DNA of 64,000 nt from Azorinus chamasolen (lineage: Eukaryota; Mollusca; Bivalvia; Cardiida; Solecurtidae), in NCBI GenBank assembly GCA_963576725.1, contig OY755242.1, forward strand, positions 28,694,725 to 28,758,724, read 5' to 3'. Made by a program: the position numbers and the translations under genes. Shown in pieces: positions 1-11,946 of the stretch (position 1 is its first letter; each line of letters starts with the position of its first letter). Below the pieces are notes generated by a model. It saw only the letters and a program-made list of their open reading frames with translations, searched no databases and was not told the origin of the DNA.

Positions 1-141
1 TCTGCATGACTGTAATCCTGCCTTAAGCTGCCACTTGTCACCAATACCGATATGTATACTTAATTTACCCTCCGGTTTAGATAGGTTTTACTGTGATTGT
101 TAGGACATGTTCTATCGATTTACCTTTTAGTCCTTCCCATT

Positions 142-368
142 ATAATCCTTTCCTCGATAAATACGCCTTCCTACACCTCTGTAAAAATCACCTATTAAAA
201 CCATTGTGATAAATAGAGCATTTGCTCCTATAGGAGCAAATGCTCTATTTATCACAATGGTTTCAAACTACAAAATTCTAAAATGTCACGTTTCTCTAGT
301 AAATGCTCCTTTTGGGTAGATTCATTCAAAGTTGTTCATCTAAAATAGCCTATGGAGGAAAGGGATAA
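142..368. mobile_element. Family A palindromic MITE (piggyBac-like), copy 1
   Basis: The ends read TCCTTTCCTCGATA and TATGGAGGAAAGGG, inverted copies of each other, and ATAA flanks both sides (142-145, 365-368), a one-base variant of the TTAA target of piggyBac-type elements. Positions 198-263 form a perfect 66-bp palindrome centred on CTCCTATAGGAG; I paired all 33 positions. No coding capacity. Family membership rests on matching copies at 10586, 13266, 36190 and 37173. Confidence 0.85.
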
Positions 369-371
369 GGG

Positions 372-1270
372 TTTCACACAGCGTCGGGTCATAAAATTAG
401 AATAAATATTTGCTAAGGACAGACTTATAAGATTAACGATTTTCTGCTGATTTTGACTCGAAGGAAGTAGACACTTGTATCAAAGTTTATATAAGCCCAT
501 CAACCTTACATCCTTTCCTGTGTCTTTGTTGTGATAAAATGTGTTAAAATCACAGACTGTGTTTAAAGGCAGTTTGAATGCCTTTTGGTGATTACAGATG
601 ACGGTCTGGTTGTATGGTTATGCATTAGATTATCTGTTCAGCAATAGCTAGAAACGAAATTCAACGCATATTTCATTAAACTAAACATAATTGGATTGTT
701 ACATTTGTTGGGCCCGGTCGACTTTTGCGGCTTTGAATGTTGGAACCAAGCAGTTTACAAGCGCCACATAACACATGTTATCATCACACTCAAACATGAA
801 TTGTCAATTAGAATATCTCTTTTATCGTCACTGGCAAATCCATCATTTTAAATAGTTTGAATCTAGATGAAACACTGAGGAATTCGGTGTTTCACCAGGA
901 CACTATGGTTACATTTTTATAAAGAAATTGAAGAAACCCCCATATCGAAACATGGAATAGACGAAAACTTAGTAGACTAAATTTAACTGGCGGTGAAATA
1001 GATATACTAGAGAGAAGAGTTTCACTATAAATTGTTACAAGAAAGATGTTTGCACATACTCTCCTTATCAGACTGCTCTTCAATCAGTTGAACGTTTGTT
1101 TAGCTTATGTAAACATAAAGCATCACCGATATAAGGTTTGTATGGTGTCATATTTATGTCATATCGAGTTGCCCGAAAAGTTGACATTACTATGTATTTT
1201 AACTGAAAACACGACAAACTTAACGGCAACTGTGTATGTCGTCCTGTTATCCCGTTATCTATCATGAAAA
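372..1270. other. No recognised feature
   Basis: AT-rich sequence with only short chance reading frames. I see no splice-flanked coding exon, tandem array or repeat ends here. Confidence 0.5.
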
Positions 1271-1394
1271 ATGCAATTTGTTTCGTGCACAGAAGAACTT
1301 CTGGGGTCTTCCTCCACCTATAACTAGCTGGACGTCGTATTAAGACTGGAATATTGTTAAAGCGACGTAAAACCCGATAAAAACCAAACCAACC
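1271..1394 (+). mobile_element. SINE 3' fragment (same family as 24886-25440)
   Basis: Matches the 3' half of the full SINE at 24886-25440: the block beginning GCAATTTGTTTCGTGCACAG, then an AGCTGGACGTCGT block, then the tail GACGTAAAACCCGATAAAAA followed by CCAAACCAACC. The tRNA-like head is absent, so this is a 5'-truncated copy. Confidence 0.7.
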
Positions 1395-1930
1395 CTAGTA
1401 TCATTGCTTATATAAGCCGGTGTAATGAGGAAAAGTGACCCCGTAGTAGATCGACCGGGTGAGTCTTAGTACAATTACCCCCCTTACGTATAAGAAACTG
1501 ACCTCACATACGAGATAACAAACTGGCCCTAAAAAGTGTGCATAAAAGTGAAGTGAAATCCTACTTAGTTATCATTATAAATGTGTCCACCAAATGTATA
1601 TGGGGCCCTGACAGAAAACCCAAGAGAGCCGAAGTCGGCGGTGCTGTGCCTCACAGGCGCCTCCTACGCAAAACCGCAGCACCACGCAATACATACCACA
1701 TTCTACTCGAGGAACGCAAACAAACAACAACAACATTTGGAACCAAACTTCTTTAATGGGATAAGTGTTGATACAACAGAAAAGATTGTGTTCTTGGGTA
1801 TGGTTTGTAGATGAGATCCTTTAAGTGCAATGTTCAAAACGGGAGTGATATAGTTTATAGATTTTAGACACAATGCCTAAATCTAGATTTTTTTACGAAA
1901 GAGGGGGTGTCCACGCACCAAATCGCAGCC
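1395..1930. other. No recognised feature
   Basis: Contains two overlapping short frames (72 and 77 codons) without splice context or recognisable protein motifs. I regard both as chance. Confidence 0.4.
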
Positions 1931-1932
1931 CA

Positions 1933-2032
1933 GTGGGCACGAGAAGTTGTTTCAACGTTGATTCAGCGTTGATAAAAGTTGAATCAACGTCACAAACGTT
2001 GAAACAACGTTGAATCATTGTCTAGTGCCCAC
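1933..2032. mobile_element. Small inverted-repeat element, GTGGGCAC ends
   Basis: GTGGGCAC at 1933 and its complement GTGCCCAC at 2025 bound about 100 bp made of alternating forms of GTTGAAACAACGTTGAATCA. The internal motif is itself nearly palindromic, so the whole element can fold. No target duplication was seen. Confidence 0.55.
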
Positions 2033-2164
2033 CGGAGGGGCCTGGTTATATAAAATGACGACCAAATTATGCATTATGTTCTATTTTTAAAAAAAAATGT
2101 TTTTCCCAAGAGAAAATCGATGGGGTCCGGACCAAAAACCCCATCCCCTCCCCACTGGATCCGC

Positions 2165-3590
2165 GCTTAGAAACTTTATAATACGAGAAAACGAGTGGCA
2201 AGGGAGCCACTATATTTTATAGTATAATGGCCTGGGGTCATAGTAATTTATAATATACATATCGACACCCCCCCCCCCCCCTGGTGGACGTATTTTATCA
2301 AGGGAGACACTACATTTGATAGCAAAATTGCCTTGGGGTCAAAGTACTACATGATATATCGACCCTCATGGTGGGTGTATTTTGGAAAGGGAGCCCCTAT
2401 ATTTTATGGTAAAATGGCATTGGGTCATAGTGCTATATAATATATCGACCCCCTTGTGGATGTATTTTGGCAAGGGAGTCACTATATTTTATAATAAAAT
2501 GACCGGGGCTCATGGTACTATAAAACATATAGACCCCTCGGTCGACATACTACGATAAAAAGAGTGGGTCACAAAATTATAAGGGGCTCATTATATCATG
2601 ACAAGGGTGTCACGATATTTTAGATTCTAACACACCTCGCGCAATTAACAAAGAAGGTACGTATCTATGTTTGAATTCTCCATAAAACACCGCACGCGCT
2701 GTAACGGCTTAACATGACGTAAATTGGCTTCGAAAATTAGTACGTCAAGAAACGTAGTGACGTTGTGGCGGTGCAAATTATAGTTAAATTGAAATGTTAT
2801 AATCGAAATAATAAATTTATACCAGTGTTTTATCGTGCAATCGAACACGGGTAGTCGTTGAGATGCTTATAATTAAATCACTTGGCCAATAGGCTGAGTG
2901 ATTTAATTCCTACGCATCTCAACTCTTACCAGTGTTCGATTGTACGATAAAAACACGGTATGAAATCATTATTACTTAAGTAAAATGGCATGGGGTCATA
3001 GTACTATATAATATATAGACCCCATTGTGGTTGTATTGTGGCAAGTGAGTCACTATATTTTGTAGTAAAACGGCCCGGGGGTCGTAGTACTTTATAATAT
3101 GTAATTTATATATCGACCCCTCTGGTGGATGTATTTGATCAAGGGAGTCACTGTATGTTATAAAAAGTGGCCTTAGGGGTCAAAGGACTACATTGTATAT
3201 GATATATCGACCCCCATGGTGGATGTATTTTTACAAGGAGTCATTTTATTTTAATAGTAAAATGGCATGGGATCATAGAACTTTTCTTCAATGAATAAAA
3301 TATTGTTGAAATGATGAAATCATAGTACTATATAATATATCGAACCCCTCCCCCGGTGGATGTATTTTGGCAAGGGAGTCACTATGGGTCATAGTATTAT
3401 AAAATGTATAGACCTCTCGGTCGACCTACTACGATAAAAAGAGTGGGTCACGAACTTATAAGGGGGTCATTGTATTATAGCAAGGGAGTCACTATACTTT
3501 ATAGTAAAATGACCGGGGTCATAGTTCTATATAATATATCGACCCACCTGGTCGATCTACTACTGGGTCATTTTTCCTCATTACAACGAC
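2165..3590. repeat. Degenerate tandem array, unit about 85-90 bp
   Basis: A unit containing TTTTATAGTAAAATGGCCTG, GGGTCATAGTACTATATAAT, ATATCGACCCCC and a GGTGGATGTATTTTGGCAAG block recurs at least ten times with many substitutions and indels. A separate insertion occupies about 2640-2970. A poly-C run lies at 2270-2281. Unit length varies, so the count is approximate. Confidence 0.75.
2819..2962. mobile_element. Foldback element inside the tandem array
   Basis: The arm at 2819-2848 (ATACCAGTGTTTTATCGTGC and onward) pairs with 2933-2962. Inner arms around GAGATGC and AATTAAATCAC pair as well, leaving a short loop near 2885. It interrupts the 85-90 bp array and is therefore younger than it. 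Confidence 0.6.
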
Positions 3591-3935
3591 GTCTTGTTTT
3601 CGAGCAACTAATCCCGCTTTATCGACATTTTGCATTTTGACATTTCGTCGCAAATCCAAAGTCAGAAATGACAGAAAATAGCCACCATACATTTGTGAAA
3701 CTTTATAATCTTATTTGCATGTATAACAATCTAATACATGACAACAGAAAAGGTATCACTCGTTGCCTTTAGTGATAGATACAGGAACGCATTAAGGTGT
3801 TGAAATTGTAACGCACACTCTGCAGCTTGTTTATTGAATGTAAGTTAATGTTTCGTATTTCTATTAAGATATATAGTTTAACACTTTCCGTCATATTGAC
3901 GTCTTTTGACCACTCTGTATAAGTCAATTTGTGAA

Positions 3936-4024
3936 ACCATGGTGGTAAATAGAGCATTTGCTCCTATTCGGTAGATTTATTCAAAGAGGTTGTATCTAAA
4001 ATAGCCTATGAGGTAATGGGTTAA
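3936..4024 (+). mobile_element. Family A MITE fragment (right half)
   Basis: One palindrome arm (AAATAGAGCATTTGCTCCTA) is followed directly by the family A right flank with GGTAGATTTATTCAAAGAGG and AGCCTATGAGGTAATGGGTT. The second palindrome arm is deleted. Confidence 0.65.
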
Positions 4025-4345
4025 GAAAGGGTAGTTTATTCATTTACAATGTATATTGTCGTGAATCGTGAACATTCAAAGCATTTCAAACGAATAACAA
4101 CTTTGTCAACTGCATTTGATTAGTTTCCATCTTGTTACCTGCATCTTGTTATTTGCATATTGTTACTCTTGTTACCTGCCCACTGTTACCTGCACATTGT
4201 TACCTGCGAGGTGTTACATATAACATATCATATCCGTATTATGTAACTGTTTGCACACTTGATTATAAGGTACTTATTCAATGCAATTTCTTTTTAAAAT
4301 TCTGTCTCGGTGTCAGCCAGTTTCGATCATAAAAAAACCTCATCA

Positions 4346-4523
4346 GGGTCCATGCTTATAAAGCTTTTAGTTGAGTCTGAGTTTTGTTCTCAAGCTTTTG
4401 ATTGGTCAGATTTGAGTTCTCAAGCTTTTGATCGGTCAGATTTGAGCCTTTGGCTCAAATCTGACCAATCAAAAACTTGAGAACGATCTCAGACTCAACT
4501 AAAAGTTTTATAAGCATGGACCC
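4346..4523. mobile_element. Family D palindromic element, copy 1
   Basis: Starts GGGTCCATGCTTATAAAGCT and ends with the inverse, AAAGTTTTATAAGCATGGACCC in pattern, 178 bp in all. The interior has GAGTCTGAG and repeated TTTTGATTGGTCAGATTTGAG-type blocks on both strands, so nearly the whole element is a hairpin. Copies of almost the same size lie at 9163-9340 and 22446-22622. No clear target duplication. Confidence 0.8.
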
Positions 4524-4529
4524 AGATTT

Positions 4530-5205
4530 TATAAGGAATGGGACATTCTACATTGAATAGTTAAGTAGACGATAAGTTTACATTCTCTTACACGAAATAT
4601 GGAATGAGGAATGAAAAGGATGCTGTAAGATTCCGATCTGAGCCTGTTTGACTGTCGTATATTATATTTATATTTTATATATTTATTCTTTATCAGAGTC
4701 TCTTCATAGTAACAATAATACAAAGTCATTACTACAATGTATATCTATAAAGACGCCATTCCATTCATATTTGAATTACAAAAGACTATACATATATCAC
4801 ATCATTTTATACTTATTGCATAGATCTATACAAAATTAAAACGTACATTATATGTATATAGACTCTGTTAATCTAACAGACACGACATCTGCATAATTAT
4901 AAGTGCATATGCCTGCTTGTACAAAAACTATTTAGTTAGAAAGCACATAAAATTTGAGTACAAACCATGTTATAAAATATTCTTAATAAACGACTATTAC
5001 CTCAAATCAGATTTGAGGTAAACTGATTAACAAAGTCTTTATACATTAAATAAACAGCAAATATTTAAACATTTGTTACAAAGGGCATCATTTACAATAA
5101 AATATATCTCTAAAACAATAATAATTTCGTTTGGTCACCAAACGTGTTTAACATGTCCTGGTGGATATTTGCAAACTACTGAACTTGGCATTTTATTAGG
5201 ATCAC
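4530..5205. other. No recognised feature
   Basis: Very AT-rich. Short frames here lack motifs or splice context. Confidence 0.4.
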
Positions 5206-5210
5206 AGGAC

Positions 5211-6047
5211 CGGTGTACCACGAGTACAAATATGAATGTAACTCTTGCAATTTCAATGATAATTTTGTAATTCTTTCGGCTATTGAAAGCCAACATATTT
5301 TACTATCAAATAAATATAATCTTCTGACGGTAACTTATGCACAATTATCAATCCAACAATGATTTTCTCAAAATTTCACGTCTTTTCTGTGTCATTGACA
5401 AACGTTCGTTCACCCCGGTCTCACTATATCACAGTCATAACCTGGCGATTTTCAGTTCAAAAGATGGCGTGGTTCAATAAAACAACCCAATTATATCACC
5501 AGTATCCATTTGTTTTGTCCTCTAAATAAGTAAGGAACTAGCAACAGCGGCTTTTCCGTCTGTCGTTATGTTTCTATTTCGGATGGTGCCATTTTGCAAC
5601 AAATTTGAATGGAGCCATTTCATTGGATGAGCGAAGGAAACGTTGGGAAATCCGTGACGTCACGTACAATGGCTCCTTCCTGGACGATTTGAAGCAAACT
5701 GACAAAACTCGCTAGTTCTACATCATTCTGTTGATGCTGGGGACTAAAAAATTGGAGGTGGGTGATAGAATTGATTCGTTTTATTGAACCACACCATTTT
5801 TTAAACTGCAAAGTGCCAGGTTATTGCTGCGATATAGTGAAACCGGGGTGAACGAACGTTTGTCAATGACCCAAAAAACACGTGAAATTTTGAGAAAATC
5901 ATTGTTGGATTGATACTTGTTCATAAGTTACCGTTGTAAGATTATATATTTGATAGAAAACTATATTGGCTTTCAATAGCCGAAAGAATTTCGAAATTAT
6001 CATTTAAATTGTAAGAGTTACAGTCATATTTGTACTCGTGGTACACG
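5211..6047. mobile_element. DNA element with about 240-bp terminal inverted repeats
   Basis: The left arm (5211 to about 5460) and right arm (about 5810-6047) are inverted copies. Paired landmarks are GTACCACGAGTAC with GTACTCGTGGTAC, TCTTTCGGCTATTGAAAGCC with its complement near 5965, and AACGTTCGTTCACCCCGG with its complement near 5850. The 350-bp centre has no transposase. A one-armed relative lies at 23625-23960. Confidence 0.75.
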
Positions 6048-6217
6048 GATATCCGTTCTGCTAGTTGGAACCCTTGTTATTATATAGTACATATAGACCC
6101 CCAGGAAGCGTTCCAGACCCCTGTGATCAGGATCAACACTAGGTGACATGTAATCATTAAGTACTCAAACATTTGAGATAATTCAAGTAAAGAAAAATTA
6201 GAGCAGACAGGCAGGGT

Positions 6218-6460
6218 TTAACCCTTTATTCCATAAATACGCATTTCTACGCCTTTGCAAACAGAGTGGACCCAGATCTGACGGCATCTATAGGAGACGT
6301 CTGATCAACGTCTGCTCAGTTTTCTTATGATATAATATAGATATGATTCTACAGTTTCTGTCATGGTAAAATATTGCTGTTACAGCAAATGAATCTTAAT
6401 TAATATTCGTCATTATTTCTTACATGGTTATTCATGGTTGTTAAGTAGGGTAAGGGTTAA
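6218..6460 (+). mobile_element. Family B palindromic MITE, copy 1
   Basis: TTAA at 6218-6221 followed by CCCTTTATTCCATAAATACG, and TAAGGGTTAA at the right end. The palindrome arms GCAAACAGAGTGGACCCAGA and CGTCTGATCAACGTCTGCTC are diverged. 243 bp, non-coding. Confidence 0.8.
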
Positions 6461-6704
6461 AATCTAGCAACAATGGACATCTGATAGAAACTGATAAACG
6501 TCATTGAAGTTAAAGTTGTTTGATTTAATGAACCATTCAATTACTGTGGAACTGTTTTTATAAATTCAAACAACTAGGCCTTGCAAACAGTGAAGAAACT
6601 ATTAGCTGTCTGATCAGATTCTACACTGTTTGTCACATAATTCAGCAACACAGAATAGGCTCTGATTGGGTGGTAAAAATGCGCAACCTGGTCTGGTTCA
6701 ACCT

Positions 6705-6780
6705 CCTACAGGAGCCGTCTCATCTGGGTCTACTCCGTTTTCAAACGCGTGAAAAAAGTGTTTCTGTGAATGAAAGAGTT
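6705..6780 (-). mobile_element. Family B MITE fragment
   Basis: CTCCTACAGGAGCCGTCTCA, TCTGGGTCTACTCCGTTTTC and the terminal CGTGAAAAAAGTG... GAAAGAGTTAA run in reverse orientation and share the TTAA of the next element at 6779. Confidence 0.6.
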
Positions 6781-7028
6781 AACCCTTTCCCTCATATAAA
6801 CGTGTTTTCACGCATTTGCAAACAGAGTAGACCCAGATCAGACGGCTCCTAGAGGAGCCGTCTGATCAGGGTCTACTCTGTTTGCTTATAGAATTTCAAA
6901 GATATGTGTCTTTACTTTCTAAAATGGTTACAATGCTCCACCGTCCATATTTCATTATAGCCTTTGTGTCCATTAATATTTAGTAGGTATTGTAAATTGT
7001 AATAAACATAGAGCAAGGAAAGGGTTAA
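6779..7028 (+). mobile_element. Family B palindromic MITE, copy 2 (near complete)
   Basis: TTAA on both sides (6779-6782, 7025-7028), ends CCCTTTCCCTC and GCAAGGAAAGGG, 250 bp. The palindrome runs from GCAAACAGAGTAGACCCAGA through a GGCTCCTAGAGGAGCC centre to the inverse arm. The right arm carries the A that mismatches the left arm (GATCAGGGTC against GACCCAGATC), a feature seen in most copies. Confidence 0.9.
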
Positions 7029-7600
7029 GCAAAGAGAAAAACATTAAACATTGGTATAAACATGCAGGTTATTTACTATGACAAAGTAAAACAAGCGAGA
7101 ACCTGAAAGCTGATCAGTTTGCCGAAGTTTTATGAACAGTTTTACTGATAAAATATACAATAACATAACCACTGATAATCTGAGCATTCAAATAATCTCA
7201 TCTCGATATATTAAAGAAGATGGTAGTTTAATGTAGGGTGGATGTGATGCAGATGGCTCTCACGGGACCTTTCTCTATTACTTTCACCTTGCATGAAGTA
7301 GTCATCGACCTAATCAGTTTTCAATTCTTATTTACTAAAATACTAAACATTCAGAAGCGAGGTTTTACTCTATACAAAACATCGTATTACAAAACTTAGA
7401 TATTGTAAAATGTATGCGTGAAAAATACAGAATCGAGCCAGTGTGTTTGACGAATATAAGTAAATAATTTACAGAGCAAATAATTGTCGATCGTTATAAA
7501 CATAAAACCATTGCTTGCCATTAACTTAATATTTCCAACAGATTACAATACAAACTGAATTCAACAATCACTTGACAGCCAATAAACAGCTAGTCAAAAC
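7029..7600. other. No recognised feature
   Basis: AT-rich DNA without repeat ends or coding signals that I can identify. Confidence 0.4.
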
Positions 7601-7602
7601 TA

Positions 7603-7759
7603 CAGTAAAACCCCTCTAAACCAGACGTTCAAATTAGAATAAAAAATCGGTCTTGGTCTTGGAGACAGGTGGCAGCTAGTGCAGGGTGAAACTCTTAGAG
7701 GGTTAAGCAGTCACCTGTCTAAAAGTATGTATAGTCTTCCCTACTAGAGGGGGTTACTG
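7603..7759. mobile_element. Family E (pogo-like) MITE, diverged copy
   Basis: TA then CAGTAAAACCCCTCTAAACC at the left, and AGAGGGGGTTACTG then TA at the right. The interior retains GACAGGTGGCAGCTAGTGCA and CACCTGTCTAAAAGTA but little of the palindrome. Confidence 0.7.
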
Positions 7760-8029
7760 TACATCAAATTGCGACAACCATTTCCAACGGAAATACTAAA
7801 TACATGTATTTTCAAAGATCAAAGAGTCTTCCAAAAAGCAAATAACGAAATGTTAGATGTGTGTGTTGTTTATTCTTATCAAAGTATGAGTGTCTCTTTT
7901 TATGTGTTTTAACGATTTACTTATATATATTAGTTTATTTTTTACTCTAAATTAAACCAGAGATTCTTTCTCTTTGTTGTCAACATTGCTAATTACATAG
8001 ACATGCAAATACTTTCTTTTATCCACAGG

Positions 8030-8163
8030 AACACGTGCTCTATTTATCACAGTGGTTTCAACACTAAACAAATATAAAATATTCCTTCCCTCTAACTAAT
8101 GCTCCTTTTTCGGTGGATGTATTCAAAGAGGTAGGATCTAAATTTAGCCTATAAGGTAATGGG
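8030..8163 (+). mobile_element. Family A MITE fragment (right half)
   Basis: GTGCTCTATTTATCACAGTG followed by the family A right flank (AATGCTCCTTTTTCGGTGGA, ATTCAAAGAGG, AGCCTATAAGGTAATGGGTA). The left half is missing. Confidence 0.6.
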
Positions 8164-8164
8164 T

Positions 8165-8910
8165 ATAACATTACGTCGTAAAATTACTCTGAAACTTTAA
8201 TTTATTTTTGTATTGTGTTGTTGCCTTGTAAATATTCACGTGTTATTAATATGATGTGCCATGTAAACTAGACGATATACATTATGTGTAAGTCTTGAAT
8301 AAAATATCTGTTCTGCTCTGTTAAAAAAGAATACCGTATTTTCCCTGATAAGCGACCACTCTAATAAACACACCCTTACTTATAAATATAAAGTACATGT
8401 ATTTCATTAATTAATTCACTTCTTTTGGGAAGCTGGGTGACTAACGATAAAAAAACAACTAAAAACCCTTACTAATAATCATAAAGATATACATGTATAG
8501 GTTTTTCAAAGTACAGGTCGTAGCTTCATGCAGACTGAAACTTTGAATAATACATTCTCAGGGAATTGATATGGGCATCGCAGACAAGGGGCTGTCAACT
8601 ATTGGTGTGGTGTTTGTACCACGTCCTTACAAAGTCCATGTCATGCCACACTGCTTCAGGGACGTGTGGTATATCTTTACAGTCTCATCATTGCGCAGCA
8701 GTATACATTAAATGAAATACGTATCACAGATTGATCATTATGTACAGTGCCATTCAAATGTGAATTATAAGAGACTATCCCAGGTATATATTACAATCAA
8801 CATTACTATGTACAGGGTTAAAAGATGACCTACCACCGATATTATGTGGTAAGTAAGATTTGGAAAAGTTGACGAGTGTGTGGATGAACATACTCCGAAA
8901 TACTTTGAAT
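8165..8910. other. No recognised feature
   Basis: No supported coding exon or repeat. The segment from about 8330 contains GACCACTCTAATAAACACAC and similar words that may be an eroded family E end. Confidence 0.35.
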
Positions 8911-8917
8911 TCTACAA

Positions 8918-9089
8918 CAGTAAAACCCCGATAATGCGACCACCTAAAAGAGGTACAATTCTGGGCGCTAGATGCAGGTGGTATCTAGAGGAGCTTTCTA
9001 CATTACTTTTGTCCTGCTTTAAGCAACCACCTGCTTATAAAGACAACTATGTTTATTAATTAAATGGTCGCATTAGAGGGGTTCTATTG
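8918..9089. mobile_element. Family E (pogo-like) MITE
   Basis: CAGTAAAACCCCGATAATGC at the left, and GCATTAGAGGGGTTCTATTG followed by TA at the right. The interior palindrome is partly kept: GCAGGTGGTATCTAGAGGAG and CCTGCTTTAAGCAACCACCT. Confidence 0.75.
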
Positions 9090-9138
9090 TATATATCAGT
9101 GGCGACTGGAAAGCAGGCCTCCGTTTCACGAAACAAAC

Positions 9139-9539
9139 TCAACCCTTTACTCCATTAATATTGGGTCCATGCTTATAAAACTTTTCGTTGAGTCTGAGTA
9201 CGTTCTCAAGCTTTTGATTGGTCAGATTTGAGCCTCTGGCTCAAATCTGACCAATCAAAAGCTTGAGAACTCAAATCTGACCAATCAAAAGCTTGAGAAC
9301 GAAACTCAGACTCAACTAAAAGCTTTATAAGCATGGACCCTGATGTAAGAAAAAATGACATCATGAATATTAAGTTTATTTTTATAACGATAGATGAACA
9401 CAGGAAGTACTGCAGGATCAATATATATTATTTCATAGCCAAACAGAACAAACCCTGATCAGACTGCTCCTATAGGGGTGTCCGATCAGGGTCTACTCTG
9501 TTTGCATATTGAAAGGCGTATTTATGGAGAAAGGGTGAA
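9139..9539 (-). mobile_element. Family B MITE split by a family D insertion
   Basis: In reverse orientation: TCAACCCTTTACTCC, then AATATT, then the family D element, then the B interior GACATCATGAATATTAAG, a CTCCTATAGG palindrome and the end TTATGGAGAAAGGGTGAA. The flanks are decayed TTAA sites. The order shows that B was present before D. Confidence 0.75.
9163..9340. mobile_element. Family D palindromic element, copy 2 (nested in B)
   Basis: GGGTCCATGCTTATAAAACT to GCTTTATAAGCATGGACCC, 178 bp. The duplicated GGTCAGATTTGAG block lies on the opposite side from that in copies 1 and 3, so the element is inverted relative to them. Confidence 0.85.
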
Positions 9540-10258
9540 TTTTGGTCTTGTAGCGTGTTTATTTTACCATGTTCAATCTTGTAACCTTCCGACAATGTTT
9601 AACATGCGTGGCGTTTGAGATATTTACCACATATTTCTGGTCGATATGTGATCATCGATTTTTAAAATAATAACTGTAGATGAGCCAATAGAAATTTAAG
9701 AATGCAGGTGCATGGAACGGCCGTGTGGGACACTACAGATAACCTTAGTGGCATACGTATGTCCCGTTCGAATATTTTGAACATGCCAAAGGATCCTTTT
9801 CTTTTAAAAATAACGCTATGTTATTATTGCGTTTAAAATGCAAAATTACTAATACATGTATATATACACCAAATGGCGTTTGCAATCTTATAGATCTATA
9901 TATATAATGCCGGACTCCACTTGTCGTGTATTTTCGGCATGGGGGTCTGTGCGCCGTGCAGATTAAAAGCAAATAAATATCGAAATATTACTGGCATAAA
10001 TGCACGACATATCCAACAGAAACTTATTTAGTTAGTAACATAGAGTACTGCCATGAATTGAGTATTATTACTGACAGTAGACACTATTGCCTACACAAAT
10101 TAGTGTCTCAAGACATAGACTGACAAGTCAGAATATGTTGATTTCTAGCAACTACACGATTTTATAATACCGTTGAGCTAATACTCATTTTTTCAAAATC
10201 AGGGCCTCGCTATTAGAAGTCTACAGATGGAACGATCGCGCGGTATCCTACAGATAAC
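9540..10258. other. No recognised feature
   Basis: AT-rich. A reverse-strand frame of 75 codons lacks motifs. The words GGAACGGCCGTGTGGGACAC (9714) and GGAACGATCGCGCGGTATCC (10228), both followed by ACAGATAAC, mark a short diverged direct repeat. Confidence 0.35.
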
Positions 10259-10495
10259 ATTATCTATTTATTCCATAAATACGCCTTTCTATGCCTTTGC
10301 AAACATAGTAGATCCAGATCAGACGGCTCCTATAGGAGCCGTCTGATCTGGGTCTGCTCTGGTTGCTTGATATAATATTCTACAGTTTCCTCCATGGTCA
10401 ACAATTCCTGTGTCCATGAGCCAATATAACACTTAATGTAATTAATATGCACAATCTCATTATTTCTAACATGGATATTAACAATACCACACCAC
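10259..10495 (+). mobile_element. Family B MITE, terminally eroded
   Basis: TTATTCCATAAATACGCC, then the palindrome with GACGGCTCCTATAGGAGCCG, then the family B right flank (TCATTATTTCTAACATGGAT). The right-end GGGTTAA is lost; the sequence ends in low-complexity CACA repeats. Confidence 0.75.
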
Positions 10496-10585
10496 ATCAC
10501 ACATACGCACACATACCCACACACGCACGGGCGCAAGCTTTGACTGTATATGTGTCTTACTAGCTTTACGAAATGCGTGTTTTAG

Positions 10586-10816
10586 TTTAACCCATTACCT
10601 CATAGGCTATAATAGATACAACCTCTTTGAATAAATCTACAGAAAATGAGCATTAACGAGAGAAAAATAAAAAAAAATAGAATTTTGTAGTTTGAAACCA
10701 TTGTGATAAATAAAGCATTTGCTCCTATAGGAGCAAATGCTCTTTTTATCACAATGGTTTCACAAAGTGACTTTTACAGAGTCGTAAAAAGGCGTCAATA
10801 TGAGGGAATGGATTAA
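10586..10816 (-). mobile_element. Family A palindromic MITE (reverse orientation)
   Basis: TTAA at 10586-10589 and 10813-10816. The left end carries the family A right-flank sequence (CCCATTACCTCATAGGCTAT). The palindrome spans about 10693-10762, centred at 10727/10728, with two mismatches. Confidence 0.85.
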
Positions 10817-11254
10817 TATAATGGCTTCCGCTGTATAGCGGTTCTGCTGTATATAAATGCTACAGTTACAATTTACAATACAATACAATTGTTCTTGGTT
10901 TGTAAAGAAACATTGCGACATTGTGTGTAGATGTATGGTGGTGGTATCTGTTGATCGCAAGATTCAATAAAACCAATACGACTGAGTGATCAGGAATGAA
11001 GTGTGCCGAGATTAATCACAGATATCAAGGGCTACAAAACACCTGGGCATCCTTGTGGTCGGTTGCTTGCTACAACAGTTATTTTCCTGTTTGCATAATC
11101 GTTATACATAGTCTATTAACTAATGACCGAGTTGGGCACAGTTTGGATCCTAATGAAACGCCGATTAATTCGAGTCTTGAGGTGATTGTAAGGATATTGG
11201 TCAATGGACAAAGTTGAAACGATTATTTGATTTCAAAGTTCACATCAGACCTAC
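10817..11254. other. Largely unannotated, with a family C fragment near 11130
   Basis: TTGGGCACAGTTTGGATCCTAATGAAACGCC near 11133 matches one arm of the family C palindrome. Nothing else is recognised. Confidence 0.4.
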
Positions 11255-11506
11255 TTAACCCTTTCCTTCATAGTTATAGCGCATTTTTACCCACATTTGA
11301 AAACAGAGTAGACCCAGATCAGACGGTTTCTATAGGAGCCGTCTGATCAGGGTCTATTCTGTTTGATTTTTACGTGATTTAGAACTGATTCTAGTTTTTG
11401 TCAAGGCAAAATATTGCCTTGAAAGGTGTACATGTTAAAAGTTATTCTAATAAACATGCATGGTGGCATAAATTCTTACATGAATACCGAACAGGGAAAG
11501 GGTTAA
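11255..11506 (+). mobile_element. Family B palindromic MITE, copy with intact TTAA
   Basis: TTAA at 11255 and 11503, ends CCCTTTCCTTC and GAACAGGGAAAGGG, 252 bp. The palindrome is centred on TTTCTATAGGAGCC, with one arm mutated at the centre. Confidence 0.88.
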
Positions 11507-11639
11507 CACAAGAAATAGCATCCATTTTGTTTTGTATTCCGCTGCATTGCTGAGTAGCTCGCTGTCCCAACTTAACCCTTATCGTGTCGAAAAAAATGTC
11601 TGCCAAAACTCTGATCTTTTGCATTTTTTACTTACTTCT

Positions 11640-11855
11640 GATTTATATACGCGTTTGAGGACTGTTGACCGAGTGCCAAACAGTTTGGATCCTGATGAGA
11701 CGCCGAGTTACTGTTTGCAAATGCGAGTCTGGTCTAGGCCGGAGGGATAAGGCAGATCTGCTTTTTCTTAAACAAACAGGGCAGATCATGGGTGTACTCT
11801 TTTTGTAAAGGCGCGAAAATGCGTATCTATGAGGTAAAGCGTTCAGCAATTTACA
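11640..11855. mobile_element. Mixed family C and family B fragments
   Basis: CCAAACAGTTTGGATCCTGA and GAGACGCCGAGTTACTGTTT (family C arm) are followed by a B-like tail: GGGCAGATCATGGGTGTACT, then AAAATGCGTATCTATGAGG. No intact ends. Confidence 0.45.
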
Positions 11856-11946
11856 TTGTATACCTCAATGACATCAGTTAAAAACTTGGAACAGTATACC
11901 TCGTCCGTGTTCATGTCAGCCCTTATCGCATTAACCCTTAAACATT

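Noticed and set aside
198..263. Perfect palindrome as an assembly artefact
   Set aside because: The same palindrome occurs at several sites with different flanks and TTAA-type boundaries, so it is a real repeat.
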